The translations under genes and the position numbers were made by a program. The notes under the pieces were generated by a model that saw only the letters and a program-made list of their open reading frames with translations, did not search any database and had not been told where the DNA came from. This document shows positions 1 to 12,337 of a stretch of 64,000 bases of DNA, one piece after another. This DNA comes from Rhipidocladum racemiflorum (Eukaryota; Streptophyta; Magnoliopsida; Poales; Poaceae): NCBI GenBank assembly GCA_036346355.1, contig CM070570.1:496001-560000 (forward strand), in the 5' to 3' direction. Positions within the stretch are counted from its first letter, which is position 1. The number at the start of each line of letters is the position of its first letter.

Positions 1-1110
1 CAAGTCGACCGCTTTCTTCATGGTTGCTCCCTTGAACTCTACAAAAGCGGGTTGACTTGTTTCTAGTTTCTCGATCCATTGTGTCTAGAATCCTCACAGG
101 ATGTTCCTTATAAGTCAAATCCTCTTGCAACTCAATTGACTCTAGCGGTGTGCATTCCTCGGGAACTTCGGAGACACTTCTTTAAGCTGAGACACATGGA
201 ATACATCATGTACTCCTGCCAACTTGTGGCAACTCGGTGATAAGCAACTTCACCTCTGCGACTCAAAATCTTAAATGGTCCAACATAGCAGGTGCGAGTT
301 TCCCTTTGGCATGGAACCTCTTAACTCCCTGAGAGGCGTAACTACGAGGTATACAAAGTCTTACGGTTCAAAACTCAAATCTCGGCGACGATTGTCGGCA
401 TAACTCTTACGTCGAGATTGGGCTATCTTCAACCTTTCCCTAATTATGGCGTCTGCTCTTGACCTCTTGAAGAATATCAGGCCCAAAGACACGGCGCTCG
501 CGGTCTCATTCCAATTCAATGGCGTCCGACATGAGTCGACCATCTGATGCCTCAAAAGGTGACATCTGTAAACTAGCACGATAACTATTGTTGTAACTAA
601 ACTCGGCATCACGGCAAACTTTTATCCCAAGAGGTAGCATAAGCCAATGCACAAGCTCTTAGCATATCTTCCAGAATCTGGTTGACTCTTTCGGTCTGTC
701 CATCCGTCTGTGGATGATAAGGCATCTTGAAGTTCAAGCGGGTCCCCATGGCTTCATGCAACTTATTCAGAACCTTGAGGTAAATTGGGTACCTCTGTCG
801 ATACAATCCTCTTTGGCACTCCGTGCAAACAAACAATCTGATCATGTACAACTCTGCTAACTTATCTCCCGAGTAAGTGGTCTTCACGAGGATAAAATGG
901 GCTACTTTAGTCAAGCGATCCACTATAACCCATATGGAGTCATAACCTCCTTGAGTCTTGACAAGCCGGTAATGAAATCCATTCCGATTTCCTCCCACTT
1001 CCACTCAGGTATTTTCAGTAATTTGTAGCAATCCTGCTGGTCTCGATGCATTGCCTTGACTCTACGGCATCGTCGCACAATGCAACATGCTCGGCAACTT
1101 CACGTTTCAT
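1..1110 (-). pseudogene. Integrase and chromodomain of the chromovirus, frameshifted
   Basis: Integrase, which joins retroelement cDNA to host DNA. Read on the minus strand, a C-x-x-x-x-C stretch near 1070-1085 is followed by IPEWKWEEIGMDFITGL (about 960-1010), DRLTKVAHFILVKTTYSG (about 875-935) and PYHPQTDGQTERVNQ (about 675-720), the conserved blocks of a gypsy integrase core. At 1-110 the frame gives VRILDTMDRETRNKS, typical of the chromodomain that chromoviruses carry after integrase. The frame changes several times, including between 780 and 850 where the core should be continuous, so no full protein can be made from this copy. Confidence 0.85.
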
Positions 1111-1514
1111 ACTCGGCCACGAGAATCTCTCCTTGAGATCTGATACATCTTGGCGCTTCGGGATGAATCGAGTACTTAAGTCATGGGCTTCTTCGAATCA
1201 GTTGCTTTAACTCCTTTTTGTTAGGCACACAAATGCGATCCTTCATCCATAACGTGCCTTGCTTGTCTAACGAAATCCTTTGCCTTGCCTTCCTCCATTT
1301 TGGACTTAATCCTACGGATCTTGTCATCATCCTACTGTCCTTCTCGGATACGGTCCTCTAAAGTAGGCTTTACTTCCAAGGCGGCCAAGAATCCGCTAGG
1401 TACAACCTCAATCTTCATTTTAAAATCCTCACATAACTCATCACGACTTGTGGCTAGCAGCGTACTCACGGTATGGCTCTTCCGAGCTCAGAGCATCGGC
1501 TACTACGTTGGCCT

Positions 1515-1990
1515 TCAGGGATGGTAATGGATTCCAACATTATAGTCCTTGATTAACTCTAGCCATCTCCTTTGCCTCATATTCAGATCATTGGGTGAAT
1601 ATGTACTTAAGGCTCTTATGATCCGTATATACCTCACATCTGTTTCCAATCGAGATAGTGGCGCCATATCTTCAAAGCATGCACTACTACGGCCTAACTC
1701 TAGGTCATGTGTCGGATAATTTTCCTCATGCGGCCTCAAGCGCCTTGATGCATAAGCGGCGACCTTTCCATGCATCGGCACACATCCAAGTCCTTGGCGC
1801 GATCGTCACAATAAATATCGAAGCTTTGAGCAACATCAGGTAGAACTAACAGGTCTTGATGTCAATCGCTTCTTGACTCCTGAAATCCTTCCTCACGATT
1901 CAAGCGTCCATGCAAACTTCTTTTCCTTCTTGACAATTGCGTAAGAGGTTTCGCAATTGTCGAAAAGCCTTCGATGAAGCAGCGGTAATA
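1515..1990 (-). pseudogene. RNase H region of the chromovirus
   Basis: RNase H degrades the RNA strand of the RNA-DNA hybrid during reverse transcription. The minus-strand segment [20 protein letters not shown] (about 1705-1765) is the conserved gypsy RNase H block, followed by [10 protein letters not shown] and the HYHP motif leading into the integrase spacer. Upstream of 1780 the frame is broken. It lies between RT and integrase, the normal gypsy order. Confidence 0.8.
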
Positions 1991-2080
1991 TCATGCCATT
2001 CAAGGAAACTCGAATCTGGGTCACGATCTTGGTGTTCCCAATGTAACCACGACTTCCACTTTGCTTGGATCTCTGGCGAC

Positions 2081-2790
2081 TCATACTGCGGTCATCACAT
2101 GTCCAAGAAACTCCACCTTGTCCTTCCAAAAATCACACTTGCCGAACTTGGCGAAAAGTTCTTTGTTCCTCGGCCTTTCCAAAACTCGCCTTAAGTGTTC
2201 GGCATGTTCATCCTCTGTCTTGGAGTAGATTAGGATATCGTCTATGAACACGACGACAAACTTGTCCAAATATTCCATGAACACCTTATTCATCATATTC
2301 ATGAAATAAGCCGGCGCATTAAATCGGCCCAAAGGACATAGCGTAAACTCGTAATGTCCATATCTTGGCGAGAATGCGATCTTGAATATCTTACGATCGG
2401 ATCTTCAGCGATGGTATCGATCTCAGATCAATCTTGGAGAAAACTCGGCTCCTCTTAGCGATCAAACAAATCATCAATCACAGGGTAGCGGATACTTATT
2501 CTTCACGGTGACTTCATTGAGTGCACGGTAGTCAATGCACATCCTGAAACTCCGTCCTTCTTCTTGACAAACAAAGCCGGTGCTCCCCACGGCGACTAAC
2601 TTGGTGCGATAAATCCTTTCTCCATTAACTCCTCTAGTTGTTTCTTTATTTCTACCAACTCCTCGGTGGACATCCGATAGGGTCTCTTTGCTATCGGTCT
2701 TTGTGCAGGTACAAGCTCTATCACAAACTCTATGTCCCTGTCTGGCGGCATACCGGGTAGATCTTCGGGAAAAACATCGGGTACTCATTT
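2081..2790 (-). pseudogene. Reverse transcriptase of the chromovirus, frameshifted
   Basis: The polymerase of the element. On the minus strand the pieces appear in order: [20 protein letters not shown] (about 2480-2550), then after a frame break the catalytic box [19 protein letters not shown] (about 2200-2245; FIDD stands for the usual YVDD), then [14 protein letters not shown]. The segment between 2335 and 2470 that joins them has no continuous frame. Both aspartates of the active-site pair are present, but the broken frame makes the copy inactive unless the breaks are assembly errors. Confidence 0.88.
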
Positions 2791-3168
2791 ACTCTTTGGG
2801 ACATCCTCTATGCCGATTGCCTTGGTACTGTTAACCATCAGCTGTCCATCTCTAGCTGCGGTGGCTTGAAATTCCACTTTCTTCCCACACGGGCTCTCAA
2901 GCGAGATAGTCCTTCGTCCACAATCCAATACTGACCTTGTGCTTGGATAACCAATCCATTCCCAATATAACATCTAAGGTGCAGGTCTCCAAAATTATAA
3001 GGTTTGCTAGGAACTCTATTCCATCTATTAGTATTCTCACCGGAACATCCTACTTCCGTTCGGAGTTCGGAACCAGGGTTTGAACTAACGACATGCACTT
3101 AAGGCTTGCAATTCTCAAGTCATTTCTAGTAGCAAAGCCTTGCGAAACAAGCGAATCTGAAGCTCGAG
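2791..3168 (-). pseudogene. Aspartic protease region of the chromovirus
   Basis: Assigned mainly by position between gag and RT. Minus-strand fragments contain a cysteine/valine-rich stretch and an ILIDGIEFLANL-like block (about 2990-3030) followed by a DVILGMDWL-like block (about 2945-2965), both recognisable as the retropepsin region of gypsy polyproteins but spread over two frames. The catalytic D-S/T-G near 3140-3165 is probable, not certain. Confidence 0.55.
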
Positions 3169-4346
3169 TCAAACAAAGCTGTGCAGTCTTGAGTTAACAA
3201 GTAACTTACCCGATCTGACGTCAGTAGCATTTTGCGGTGCATCCGCGGTGACATGGTTGACTCGGCCTCTCACCTGATGCAGGGTGTGGCTCCTGGTGCT
3301 TTGGCGTCCTAGGCGGGTGGTTCCTAGATTGAAGCGGCGGGGTCGCTCCTGGTCTTCTTCGGACAAGCTGTTGGCAAAGTGTCTGGCTCGTTGTTGATTG
3401 TATGACGTCTCCTTGTTCCTTCTTGTTGCCTGGGGTAGCGTTTCTAGCGAAGTGGGGTTTGGTAGTTACGATTGGCAGGTCTTGGTCTTTGAGGATGGTG
3501 TCCTCGTTGCATTACGTGGTTGGAATCTGAAGAATTGATTTGGTGCAACTCTCGGTATTTATTGCGTTCACGACGTGATCCTTCTTTGTTGCATCCTGCG
3601 CTTCTGTTCTCATCCGGTTCCTTGCGCTTGTCCTCAAGAATAAGTGCCTTATTCACCAACTCTTGGAAATACGGAAAGGTGTGGGTGATCAACCCTACTT
3701 GCAATCTGAGTTAAGTCCCTTCATAAAGCGAGGTATGCGGATTTATCTGTCGCTACATCCTCGGTGCGTAGCGTGCTAGGCTGTGTGAACTTGTTCGGAG
3801 TAGTCGACCACCGGCTGATTACCTTGCCTCGATGCTCTGAACTCCTCCTTCTTAAGGTCCATAATTCCTTCAGGCACGTGATCTTGTCGGAATCTGTTGT
3901 GAACTCTTCCCAAGTGATATCTTGAGGGTTCTCTGCGTGTACGAAGTTCTCCCACCATTAGTGGTGTTCCTTCCAAGCGATGAGAAGCGTAAAGTACCTT
4001 CTCATTCCCTATGCATTGAGCTATGTGTAGCTTCCTCTCAATTGATCTTAACCAATCATCGGCCTCCAATGGATTGGCATTTCCAGAGAAAGTGGGTGGG
4101 TGAGTCCTCATGAACTCACGGCTGACCTTGTATTACGGCGTGGTCACTGATTAACTTGATTAGCGATGGCCTGGCGATGACGTGCTGCATTTGTTGCATC
4201 ATAGCATGCATCAAGCGGAGTCTGGCGACAAGAAATGCTCCAAAATTCTGCACATCCAGTGGCGGTGCTGGTGCTCCATCATTGGGGTTTTCTGTTGGGC
4301 GAGATCCACTCCCATTGCTTCCAAAGTTCCCACGGGTGTTCACCAT
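3169..4346 (-). pseudogene. gag of the chromovirus, frameshifted
   Basis: Gag forms the virus-like particle that packages element RNA. An ATG at 4346-4344 opens MVNTRGNFGSNGSGSRP, a usual Tekay-type gag start. A stop near 4116 breaks the frame, and the next piece carries ADDWLRSIERKLHIAQC and KVLYASHRLEG (about 3970-4060), the conserved gag core of this lineage. Further pieces with EELVNKALILEDKRKE-like residues lie near 3620-3680. At least three frame changes separate start and end. The leader runs from the primer-binding site at 5541 to this start, about 1.2 kb. Confidence 0.85.
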
Positions 4347-5540
4347 CTGTCGATTTGCTCTAGGTTTAGAGATGAGAGGGAAACAAGAATAGACAAGTAA
4401 TATGGAACTTATGCGGGGCGAAAGGGGTAACTTTAAGGTCCATCTTTATTAGTAATAACTTGGTATGGCTGCTTACAATGCCTAAGGGCCTTGCAACACA
4501 TCTGCACACTCGACAAACAAAGCAAATCCGTCGAACTAACTCACGAGTCTAACGCCTAAAGGGTGACTCTTTATTTTATGGCGCGACTCGGCGAAGGAGT
4601 CTCACTATAGAACCTAAGCTCACTCATCGAGAAAACCTCCACGGCACAGATGCGGTCTTTGCGGCATAGGCGCGAAAGCTTGATCGCCATGTCCGGCGAC
4701 TATGTCATCTGTGGTAGTCGAAGAAGCGGTGTCCTCATCGAGATCGACTCCTCTGGATCTGGCTCGTGTAGCTCAAATCTTGGCTCTGGAGTGCAGTCCG
4801 TACAAAGTCATTTCCAACTCGTCAATCCTTCATGAGAAGATGTGCCACATACTCTTGAGCTTCCCGCCATCTGTTCTTCTCTGTCGTGATCTCCTTGCGG
4901 GCCTTCAGCAGCTCCTTGCTTGTATTATCTAGTACACATCTTCCTGGCGACGACGAATCGTGCCAAGCTGTAACCGTGGCATTCTCATCTGAATCGTCTT
5001 GGTCAAGAAGGTTATCGGCTCTTGCGGATAGTAGCGGAACACCGTACTCTCCAACTCTCTGGCGTAGACACGGGTAATGTGCCGCATTGCTCGTCGTGAT
5101 ACTTCTTGGATACCCATCTGCATTGTAGACCTTCTAGCGGTCACGGTGTATCGAGGCGATTACAGGGCCCCTCTTCTGGCGGTACCTCAATCTTTACGTC
5201 ACAAGCCTTGATCAATCACCTTTTTGATCACTTCCACTTGGTATTGGGGCTTCTCAAAATCTCAGAAATGCAGTAGCATATGCCAAAGTTCCGCGGCGTG
5301 ACCACTTCCCGAGATCAGCGTAGTTGAACTCTTCCTCCATCTGCCACAGCGTGCTTTACGTAAGAACTTCGAAATTTTCAAATTGTGACAAGGTAAGGGA
5401 AAATTTCAGCAAGAGACGAGAAAAGAGAGAAGGGGATAAGTCGAGATGTCATTTCTTGTCTTCACAAATTTTTAGCTTTAGAAAATAGGTTTTATCCTCA
5501 CTCGACCATTCTAGCTTAGGGTTGAGCCTACAGTCAAGTA
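4347..5540. other. Untranslated leader of the chromovirus
   Basis: This 1.2-kb interval lies between the primer-binding site and gag start of the minus-strand element. Only short ORFs without recognisable domains occur. Packaging and dimerisation signals are expected here from general knowledge of gypsy elements, but I cannot point to one. Confidence 0.6.
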
Positions 5541-5553
5541 TGGCTCGATACCA
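5541..5553 (-). promoter_or_regulatory. Primer-binding site, initiator Met tRNA type
   Basis: On the minus strand the 13 bases read TGGTATCGAGCCA, close to the TGGTATCAGAGC site complementary to the 3' end of initiator Met tRNA. It starts 4 bases inside the LTR end at 5558. It fixes the element's orientation and LTR boundary. Confidence 0.88.
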
Positions 5554-5557
5554 CCTC

Positions 5558-8500
5558 TGTCGGGACCCGAATTTGCAAATCAGGACCCTCTGTGTATTCG
5601 GCACTAGTCGAGCAGCGCTAGTGCACCGCAGTCTTAACATCGGTATATATCACAATCATACCATACGATACTATCAAAGTACTTTATTTAAATAATCAAA
5701 GGGTTACTCGACCTTATGGCCAAGTTACAAATATATGCCTTGCAAAGCGAAACTTATTAAAAGAGAAATAGCGGCGGCGGAAAATCAAATAAACTTCGTG
5801 GCGCCATCCGGTATACCACAGGCAATGACCGGCTCGCATCCCTAAGTAGGCGGGTCTTCTTGGAGTTCCTCCTCCAAAGTGGCGTAATCTCCTCTTCAAG
5901 CGATATTGTGTTGAGGCAAGGGTGAGTACTTGGTACTCGACAAGTCATGCCTGAGAATGCAAGCTAATATACTATATGCATGGCTTAGTACAAAGGAGTA
6001 GCTCGAGGGTATATTTGCGATGCTTGACTTTTGACAAGTAATATAAGTAGATTCGAAAGCGGTAGAAATAAGTAAAGCATAAATAACTTTTCAAGAAGTT
6101 TAAATAACATTTTTCCCCATCCTAAACCATATTTCCATCATCTTCCTTGTTAAACCAACCCATCTTTTCAAAACCAAGTTATTTCGAGAAAATCTAACCC
6201 TTATTGTAATTCAGAGCATTGTCGATCACAGTGGACTCGGCTATTCAAATAGATTCTACACTCTGCAGAGGTTATGCACTTTACCCACAAGATACAATCC
6301 ACTCACCACGTCGGTAGTGAATCGCCATACAAGAGTATGCGAATGAGCGATCATAACAAAGCCTTTGGAAGCCTCAAACAACACAGGTGGTCCTCTCGAC
6401 GTGCTCTACACCATCCCTTCCCTTAGCCAAGGCGAAGTATGGGACCAACACAGATTAGATGGGTGCACGGCCACGACCACGATCGCTCCGTACAATCACA
6501 CAAGCGGTGTAAGCGACACCCTGAGGCTCCACAAGTGAGTCCTTAGCGACTTAGTCAACTAGGGCCGTCCCATTCGACCATGTGGTTGCAAGTATGACCA
6601 GTTCAAAGGCTTGCAAGGTTAAGTCCTTAGAGTGACCAGGGCAAGACTACGAAAAACCAAATCAACACTCCCAATGCCACAACTGGCCCACTTTGATTAC
6701 TCTTGCCACATGCCGGTCGAAATCTGTTTATCAAACCCGATTGATTACCATGCACCACGTGCCATCAACATCACATGATACTTTTCCAAAACAGGTTCAA
6801 TATATCATTAAGTCCATATTAGCATTTGATTATCCAAAATCATGTCATGAGCACGTAGCGAGTCTAAGCGATATACTACAACGATCTAAACCCATGTTGG
6901 CAATTTAATAATGTCCAACTAGTAAACCACAACTAGGGTGACAAGGGATCATGGCACATACTTAAGTAATCAAGGTGTCATATAGCAAATTGGTATTTAT
7001 CTAACCCTGAGTTTAAACAAAGTATCTTTCTAATTGAACTAGCATGCAATAGTTTAAATCAAAATAGATTTGAAATGGGATCAATATGGTCAAAGCACAA
7101 CTTGCCTTCAAAAAGCACTTGCTCTTGGTCTTGAGTTGGATCTGAGTCAATACTTCTCCTTCGAATCCCTCGGCACTTCAACGTCTACTCGTAAGCGTGC
7201 AAATAGCAAATACACAAATGAACACTATGCAAAAAGATCCCAAAACTCCAAATAAAATCCATAAACAGAGAGAACATAATTTTCTGGATTTTTAGAAACT
7301 GGAATCGTCAAATTTGGAGTTAAAGCGCATAAAAGTTATGATTATTTAAAGTTTAAATAATCAATTAAATAATTTTACAGAGAAAAACTTTAGTCCAAAA
7401 ATTAAATAAAATTCATATTTAGGTAGATCTCAATTTTATACAAATTTAGAAATTTGAATCGCTCAAATCGGAGTTGAAGCATAAAAGTTATAAGCGTTTG
7501 AAGTTTGAATCTAAATTTGAATCAATATTTCGAATTAATAAATCATTTTCTTTTAGGAAATTAATTATTGCGTCGGCATGGACACGTGGCAGCCTCGATT
7601 GGCTGCTTGGCGTCGGCCGATCCATGGACTTGGTCCACGCTCGGCTTGGGTCTCACAGTGGACTCGGTCCACGACTCTACGTGTCGGCCGACATGTGGGC
7701 CTCTCGGGTAGCGTCATCGGCCCGGCGTCGTGAGGCTCGGCCGCAGTCGGCGGCAGTGGGACCCATTGTGACGTCATGGGTGGCGTCGGCGCTGGCGAGT
7801 CGACCAGCGACATCGCGGCCCCTCGACACGCGGGCCGGCGTCGGCGTCTGCTGCCAGCGGCGTGGGCGGCGTTGACATGGCGGTCCATCTTCCCGACACG
7901 TGGCGCAATCTCGGCCGTTGGTTTGAAAATCAGCGGCGCGGATTAGATCCAGGGTTAATACGTTGAAACTACTGCGTTGCTCGTGGGCGTTCGATCTAGA
8001 TCGGGCGGTCGAGATCTAATCCTATATTCGCCTTTGCTACGACGCGTGGCAATTGTGAACCGTTGGATCTTGATCCAGCGATTGAGATCCAATCGGGTTT
8101 GGGAACACGTGAGCTCACCTCAACCGTCCGTCTGGATCCGACGGTCCTCCGAGCTCGCGACGGCGATGGCTTCACTGGCGGCCGGCTTGGCCGGAGAGCG
8201 GGGCGGCAGCGAGCCCGAAGCGGCGTTTGGGGCGTGCTCGGCGAGATGAAACCTCCTTCGGTGCGTCTCGTCGCGAGGGACTCGGATCGAGCTCCTTCTC
8301 GGCGGAAAACGACGGACGACGGAGAAACCGGCGCCAAAACCGCGGCGGAGGAAGAGACAACTCCGGCGGCGATTGCGGCTCAACGGTGGCGACTCGGCGA
8401 GATGGCTCGAGGAGCAGTGCGCAAGGATGAGGGCAACCTCGAGGAGCGTCTCACGCTTTAAATAGCCTCGGCGTCCGTGCCACTGAGCGGAAACCTAGTT

Positions 8501-9070
8501 CGCTACGGCGGCGTGGCGGCGAGAAGTCCGGCTTCCGGACTCGGCGAAGACGAAATCGTGGCCGTCCACGTGGCGCGATCAACGGCCACGATCGCCTGAA
8601 GCGCGATCGGATCCGGCCCGATTCACGGCTCGGCCGTGCAGGTGATCTCGGCCGTTGGATCTTGATCCAGCGGTTGGGATTGATTAGGGTTAGGAGTGGG
8701 TTGATCGAGTCAAGCGGCTCGGGTCGGACTCGAGTCCGACTTCGATCGGATGAACGATTTGACCGAGTTGGATTTTCCAGTAATTAATATTTAAAATAAT
8801 TCGATAATTCATTTTAATTCATTAAAAATAGCAAAAGACTCGAGAAAAATTCGAGAAAAATTACGGAAAATATTTTGGAACATTTTGGACTCAAATAAAA
8901 TATTTCCGACAAAATTTTATTTGCAAAATTAAATTCTTTAATTATTTCAAAATGGAATAAATTCAAATAAATTCCAAATAAATCCAAATAAATTCCAGAA
9001 AATTCCAAAAATTCACCAAAGTGCCAAATCACACATGAATTTAAGAAAAGCAAAATTTTGGGACGTTACA
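5558..9070 (-). repeat. 5' LTR of the chromovirus (about 3.5 kb)
   Basis: On the plus strand the LTR runs from TGTCGGGACCCG at 5558 to GGGACGTTACA at 9070, with the standard TG...CA ends. In element orientation it begins TGTAACGTCCC and ends CGGGTCCCGACA. The boundary is fixed inside by the primer-binding site and outside by the abrupt switch to RT coding sequence of another element. The outer 300 bp are AT-rich (8770-9070), 7560-8700 is strongly GC-rich, and 5600-7560 is moderate to AT-rich. A TATA-like box TATTTAAA lies on the minus strand at 8457-8464. Several GC-rich ORFs inside it (for example 7565-7888 and 8063-8461) have no family signature and are treated as non-coding. Confidence 0.9.
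8457..8464 (-). promoter_or_regulatory. TATA-like box in chromovirus LTR
   Basis: The minus strand reads TATTTAAA followed by a GC-rich stretch, about 600 bp from the LTR outer end. It would set the U3/R junction; the position is plausible but not proven. Confidence 0.45.
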
Positions 9071-9620
9071 CAGCGTTCCTTAGACCGAAGGACATGGTCG
9101 TGTAGCAGAACGTGCCAAACGGCGTGATGAAGGAAGTTTTCTCCTCATCTTCGGGCGATATGCCGATCTGGTGATAACCTGAATAGGCGTCCAGAAAGCT
9201 CATCGCCTCGGAGGCCGGTAAGTTCGTCGACCAAGTGGGTCTATCCGAGGTAGCGGAAAATTGTCTTTTGGGCATGCGGCATTCGATACTGTGTGATCGA
9301 CACACACGCGCCACTTGCCCTTTTTCTTCACGATAAGCGGGTTGGCCAACCAATCGGAATGGTCGACCTCCCGAATGAAACCAGCTTTGAGGAGCTTGTC
9401 GGTTCCTCTCGATGATGGCTTGCTTCTCGGGAGAAGCGCTGAGCTTCACGCCGACAGGCTTTTGTCGTGCCGAATCGCTAGCCTGCTTTGTGCTCGGCGA
9501 CCTCGCCTTGGGACTCGGGCATGTCGGACGGTTCCCGAGCGAACGTGTCCGCGCTTCTCGGAGGAAGGTCACGAGCTCGAGTTCCTATTTAGGATCTAGG
9601 AAGCCCCCACGTGTACGACC
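9071..9620 (-). pseudogene. Reverse transcriptase N-terminal half of the Tat-type element
   Basis: The minus strand encodes FLDAYSGYHQIGISPEDEEK and then TSFITPFGTFCYTTMSFGLRNA (9071-9210), the conserved RT blocks before the catalytic DD box. The block ends abruptly at 9070, where the chromovirus LTR begins, so the DD box is not in this window. Upstream pieces resembling the R-x-V-D and NPLIV blocks lie in other frames near 9240-9370. The element cannot be active. Confidence 0.85.
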
Positions 9621-10115
9621 TTATGCAGCTCTGCGTCGCACAACGGATGGCCTTGGTTTCTCCTCGGCTTGGAGGCTAGCCTTGGGCGGGAACTCCTCGG
9701 CTCTTGCTCGGGCCCGCCGAGGCGATTGACCGATCATGTCTAACGCCTTCTCGTCGCAGTTTAGAGCTGCTCTCGGGCTTCCCTTGACCGTGATCACGCC
9801 GCCGGGGCCGGGGACCTTCAAGCATTGGTACCCGTGATGAGTGGCGGCCATGAATTTGGCGAGCGCTGGTCGGCCCAGGATTGCGTTGTAAGCCGACTCG
9901 AAATCGACCACTTCGAACGTGATCAGCTCCGTTCGGAAGTTGCTCGGACTGCCAAACGTTACTGGCAGGACGATCTGGCCGAGCGGCCTGACCGACGTTC
10001 CGGGTACTATCCCGTAGAACGGGACCACCAGGCTTTTGATTTTGGAGCGAGGATCGCATCTCGTCCAAGACCTTGGCGGATATGCTCCGGGTCTAGGAGC
10101 TCCCGCAATCCACAA
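9621..10115 (-). pseudogene. Aspartic protease region of the Tat-type element
   Basis: An open minus-strand stretch contains VPFYGIVPGTSVRPLGQI, then a fragment with FRTELITFEVVDFESAYNA and ILGRPALAKFMAATHHGYQC, the conserved C-terminal half of the Tat-type protease domain. The catalytic D-S-G-S is expected near 10100 (VDSGSS-like in the family) but the frame is broken there. It cleaves the polyprotein in intact relatives. Confidence 0.8.
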
Positions 10116-12305
10116 GGACCCGACTCATCATGGTGTTGCGGTCGTTGGGCTAACGACCATCGGGAGCCTTTGGGGTTTCGTCATCCCCAGAGGCGATCGT
10201 CCTTGGAGAAGGTGATCGGCAGCTCGGACCACTTGAGCTGCTGAACAGGAGGCTTCCCCTGAGTGACACGGAGTACCTCGCGTGCGGCCTCCTTTAACTC
10301 CCGACGCGACCCATAGGCGGCGGAGCCCCCGAATATCACGGCGATGTGGTTTCTCGGCTCCTGGTACTCCCTGTCCGTATCTTCCTCCTCGGCGGGCTTC
10401 TTGCCCTTGACGTCCCCTTCTTGCTCTGGGAGCGTCGGCATGGGGCCCTTGCCACTGTAGAACTGCTCCAGGCGGGAGGCCCATGTTACGCAATTCCGCG
10501 AGTCGTGCCCATGCGCCTGGTGGAAGCGGGCGAGAAATAGGCACTAGCCCGTCCGCGTTGGTCGCGCGTTCTTGGTCGTCCGGTTCGCTCGTTGTTTATT
10601 TGAGCCGTCGACCTTTCCTTCAGGGCTCCCCTGTCTGGCTGCGAGGTCGGTCGTTGTCTTTCGATAGCTGCCACCATGTTGGAGACAGAGGGTTTTTTCT
10701 TCTTTTGATCTTTTTCTCGATGGAGCTCACGCTCTTCTACCGACGCCTTCGAGCCCGGCCGAGGGCAGCTTTCCTCGCCCGCAGCCTTCTTCCATTGGGC
10801 GGCCTCGTCGCGTTGGCGTAACGGTCGACCATGCGGAGCGGCTCGTTGGCTGTGATGTCCGGTGAATTTCGAGGTCCCGAGTAAAGCGACGTCTCGGACC
10901 CGAACTTGAAAGCCCTGACGACCGCCTCATCCGAGATGCTTGGGATGGAATTGCGCACTTGCATGAAGCGCTGACGAATCGGGCGCGAGTTTCGCCCTCC
11001 GCATGTCAGACGCTCAAGGTCGCGCTTCCTTCCCGAGGCGGACGTAGCGACTCCGGAAGTTAGCTCGGAGAGTCGCTCGGTGGGCCCAGACCGGATCGAG
11101 TTCTCCTTACAGTTGAAACGACCACGCCCGAGCCGACCCGCCCAGGATCAGGCGAAAGTTAGCCATAACCCTCTCATCACCCCCGGCTAAAATGGTCGTG
11201 GTGTAGATTGAGAGAAACTTCGTCGGGTTCTCGAGACCCATCGAATCTCTCGATGTGACCCGGCTTGAACCTTGTCGGCCAGGTCACACGTCGTAGCGAC
11301 GTCGCGAACGCATCTGCACTGCAGGGTATCGGGGCCAGTCGTTGCAGCCAGCGGTCGGGCGATCCCCACCGGCCGAGCCCGAGGTTCAGGGGCCCAGCGA
11401 GAGAATATCTCTCGTGCTGTAGGATGGAGAGTGGCCCAAGAGGAATGCTCGGCCGGTTCGCCGTGGCTCGTGATCCCGTTGATCCCGAGGAGCCTCTGAA
11501 TTGCCGGGTGCCTCCCGGAGTTCGGCTGCGTTCGCACGGTCGCTCGGCACGCTGCAGCGTGTCGCCGGGAGGCGCTCGGACGCTGGCGCGGCGTTCCAGG
11601 AGTTACTGGGCACCGCTTTCTCGGGAGGCTTCGCCGCTTTCATGTCTGTGTGGCGATTTCCTCGAGGTCGTCTGGCCACACCGCACCCATGGCCTTTAGG
11701 TCGGCTTGCTCAGAAACTCTCGAGGTTGCGCACCACCGCGCCAAGGCTTGGCGTTCCCGCTCGGGAAACGCGCGGGGTAACGAGCTTCGTTTGTCGTCGC
11801 GACGGGCTCCGGTGTCCCGTGTGCGTGGAAATTCTCACGAACCTCGGCCTTGGTCTTGTCGGCCGGGCCACCACGTACTTGTCGGCGTAAGCTGGCCAGT
11901 GTCCGATTCAGAGACGTCTGCAGGTGCTCCCTGGCCGCTTCATAGCGGTGGAGGCGCATTTCGGCCGGGGATTTGCTCCCGACATTTTCATCTTCCTCCG
12001 CGACAAAGACGTTACGGGATTGGACGGATCGCGAGGGGGACATCACGGTGTCTCCCCGCGACGCGGTCGCCTGGTCGAGCTCGAAAAGGTCGGGGATGTC
12101 CAGACCATCGTAGAGCCCGTCGTACTCGTCGTCCGAGAGGCGTCCGAGGGAGCGAAAGAATCGCCCGGTGCGGGCGGTTTCCACGGGAAGCCGGGAGCCG
12201 TCGTGATCCTCAAGGCCGACGCCGACGGCCCATTGCCAAGAATCGCTTGTCTTCTTCCTCGATTCCGGGGGCGTCGAGGCCCTGGCGGTCTTGGGAATTC
12301 GTCAT
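10116..12305 (-). pseudogene. gag of the Tat-type element, frameshifted
   Basis: The likely start ATG is at 12305-12303, only 33 bases after the primer-binding site, opening MTNSQDRQGLDAPGIEEEDK. The N-terminal part carries an acidic stretch DDEYDGLYDGLDIPDLFELD (about 12070-12130). The C-terminal part has IAVIFGGSAAYGSRRELKEA (about 10280-10350), typical of the Tat gag-protease link. There are multiple frame breaks. Long plus-strand ORFs over the same interval, such as 11650-12420, are antisense shadows of this GC-rich coding DNA. Confidence 0.8.
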
Positions 12306-12337
12306 CCTCCGGGATTCCTCACGAAAAGGAAAGTCGG

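Larger units (their letters stand above)
1..9070 (-). mobile_element. Ty3/gypsy chromovirus (Tekay/Del-like), 5' part; 3' end outside window
   Basis: The element reads right to left: LTR (5558-9070), primer-binding site, leader, gag, protease, RT, RNase H, integrase and chromodomain, then the window edge. The chromodomain, the PBS resembling that of initiator-Met tRNA and the very long LTR fit the Tekay/Del chromovirus lineage (RIRE3/RIRE8-like; this is family knowledge, not a database match). Reading frames are broken many times, so it is a decayed or badly sequenced copy. The LTR outer end at 9070 abuts the RT of another gypsy element, so this is a nested insertion. The matching 3' LTR and second target-site copy should lie to the left of position 1. 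Confidence 0.9.

Noticed and set aside
7474..8461. Several ORFs above 100 codons in the chromovirus LTR
   Set aside because: GC-rich LTR sequence with ORFs on both strands; no family signature or start context.
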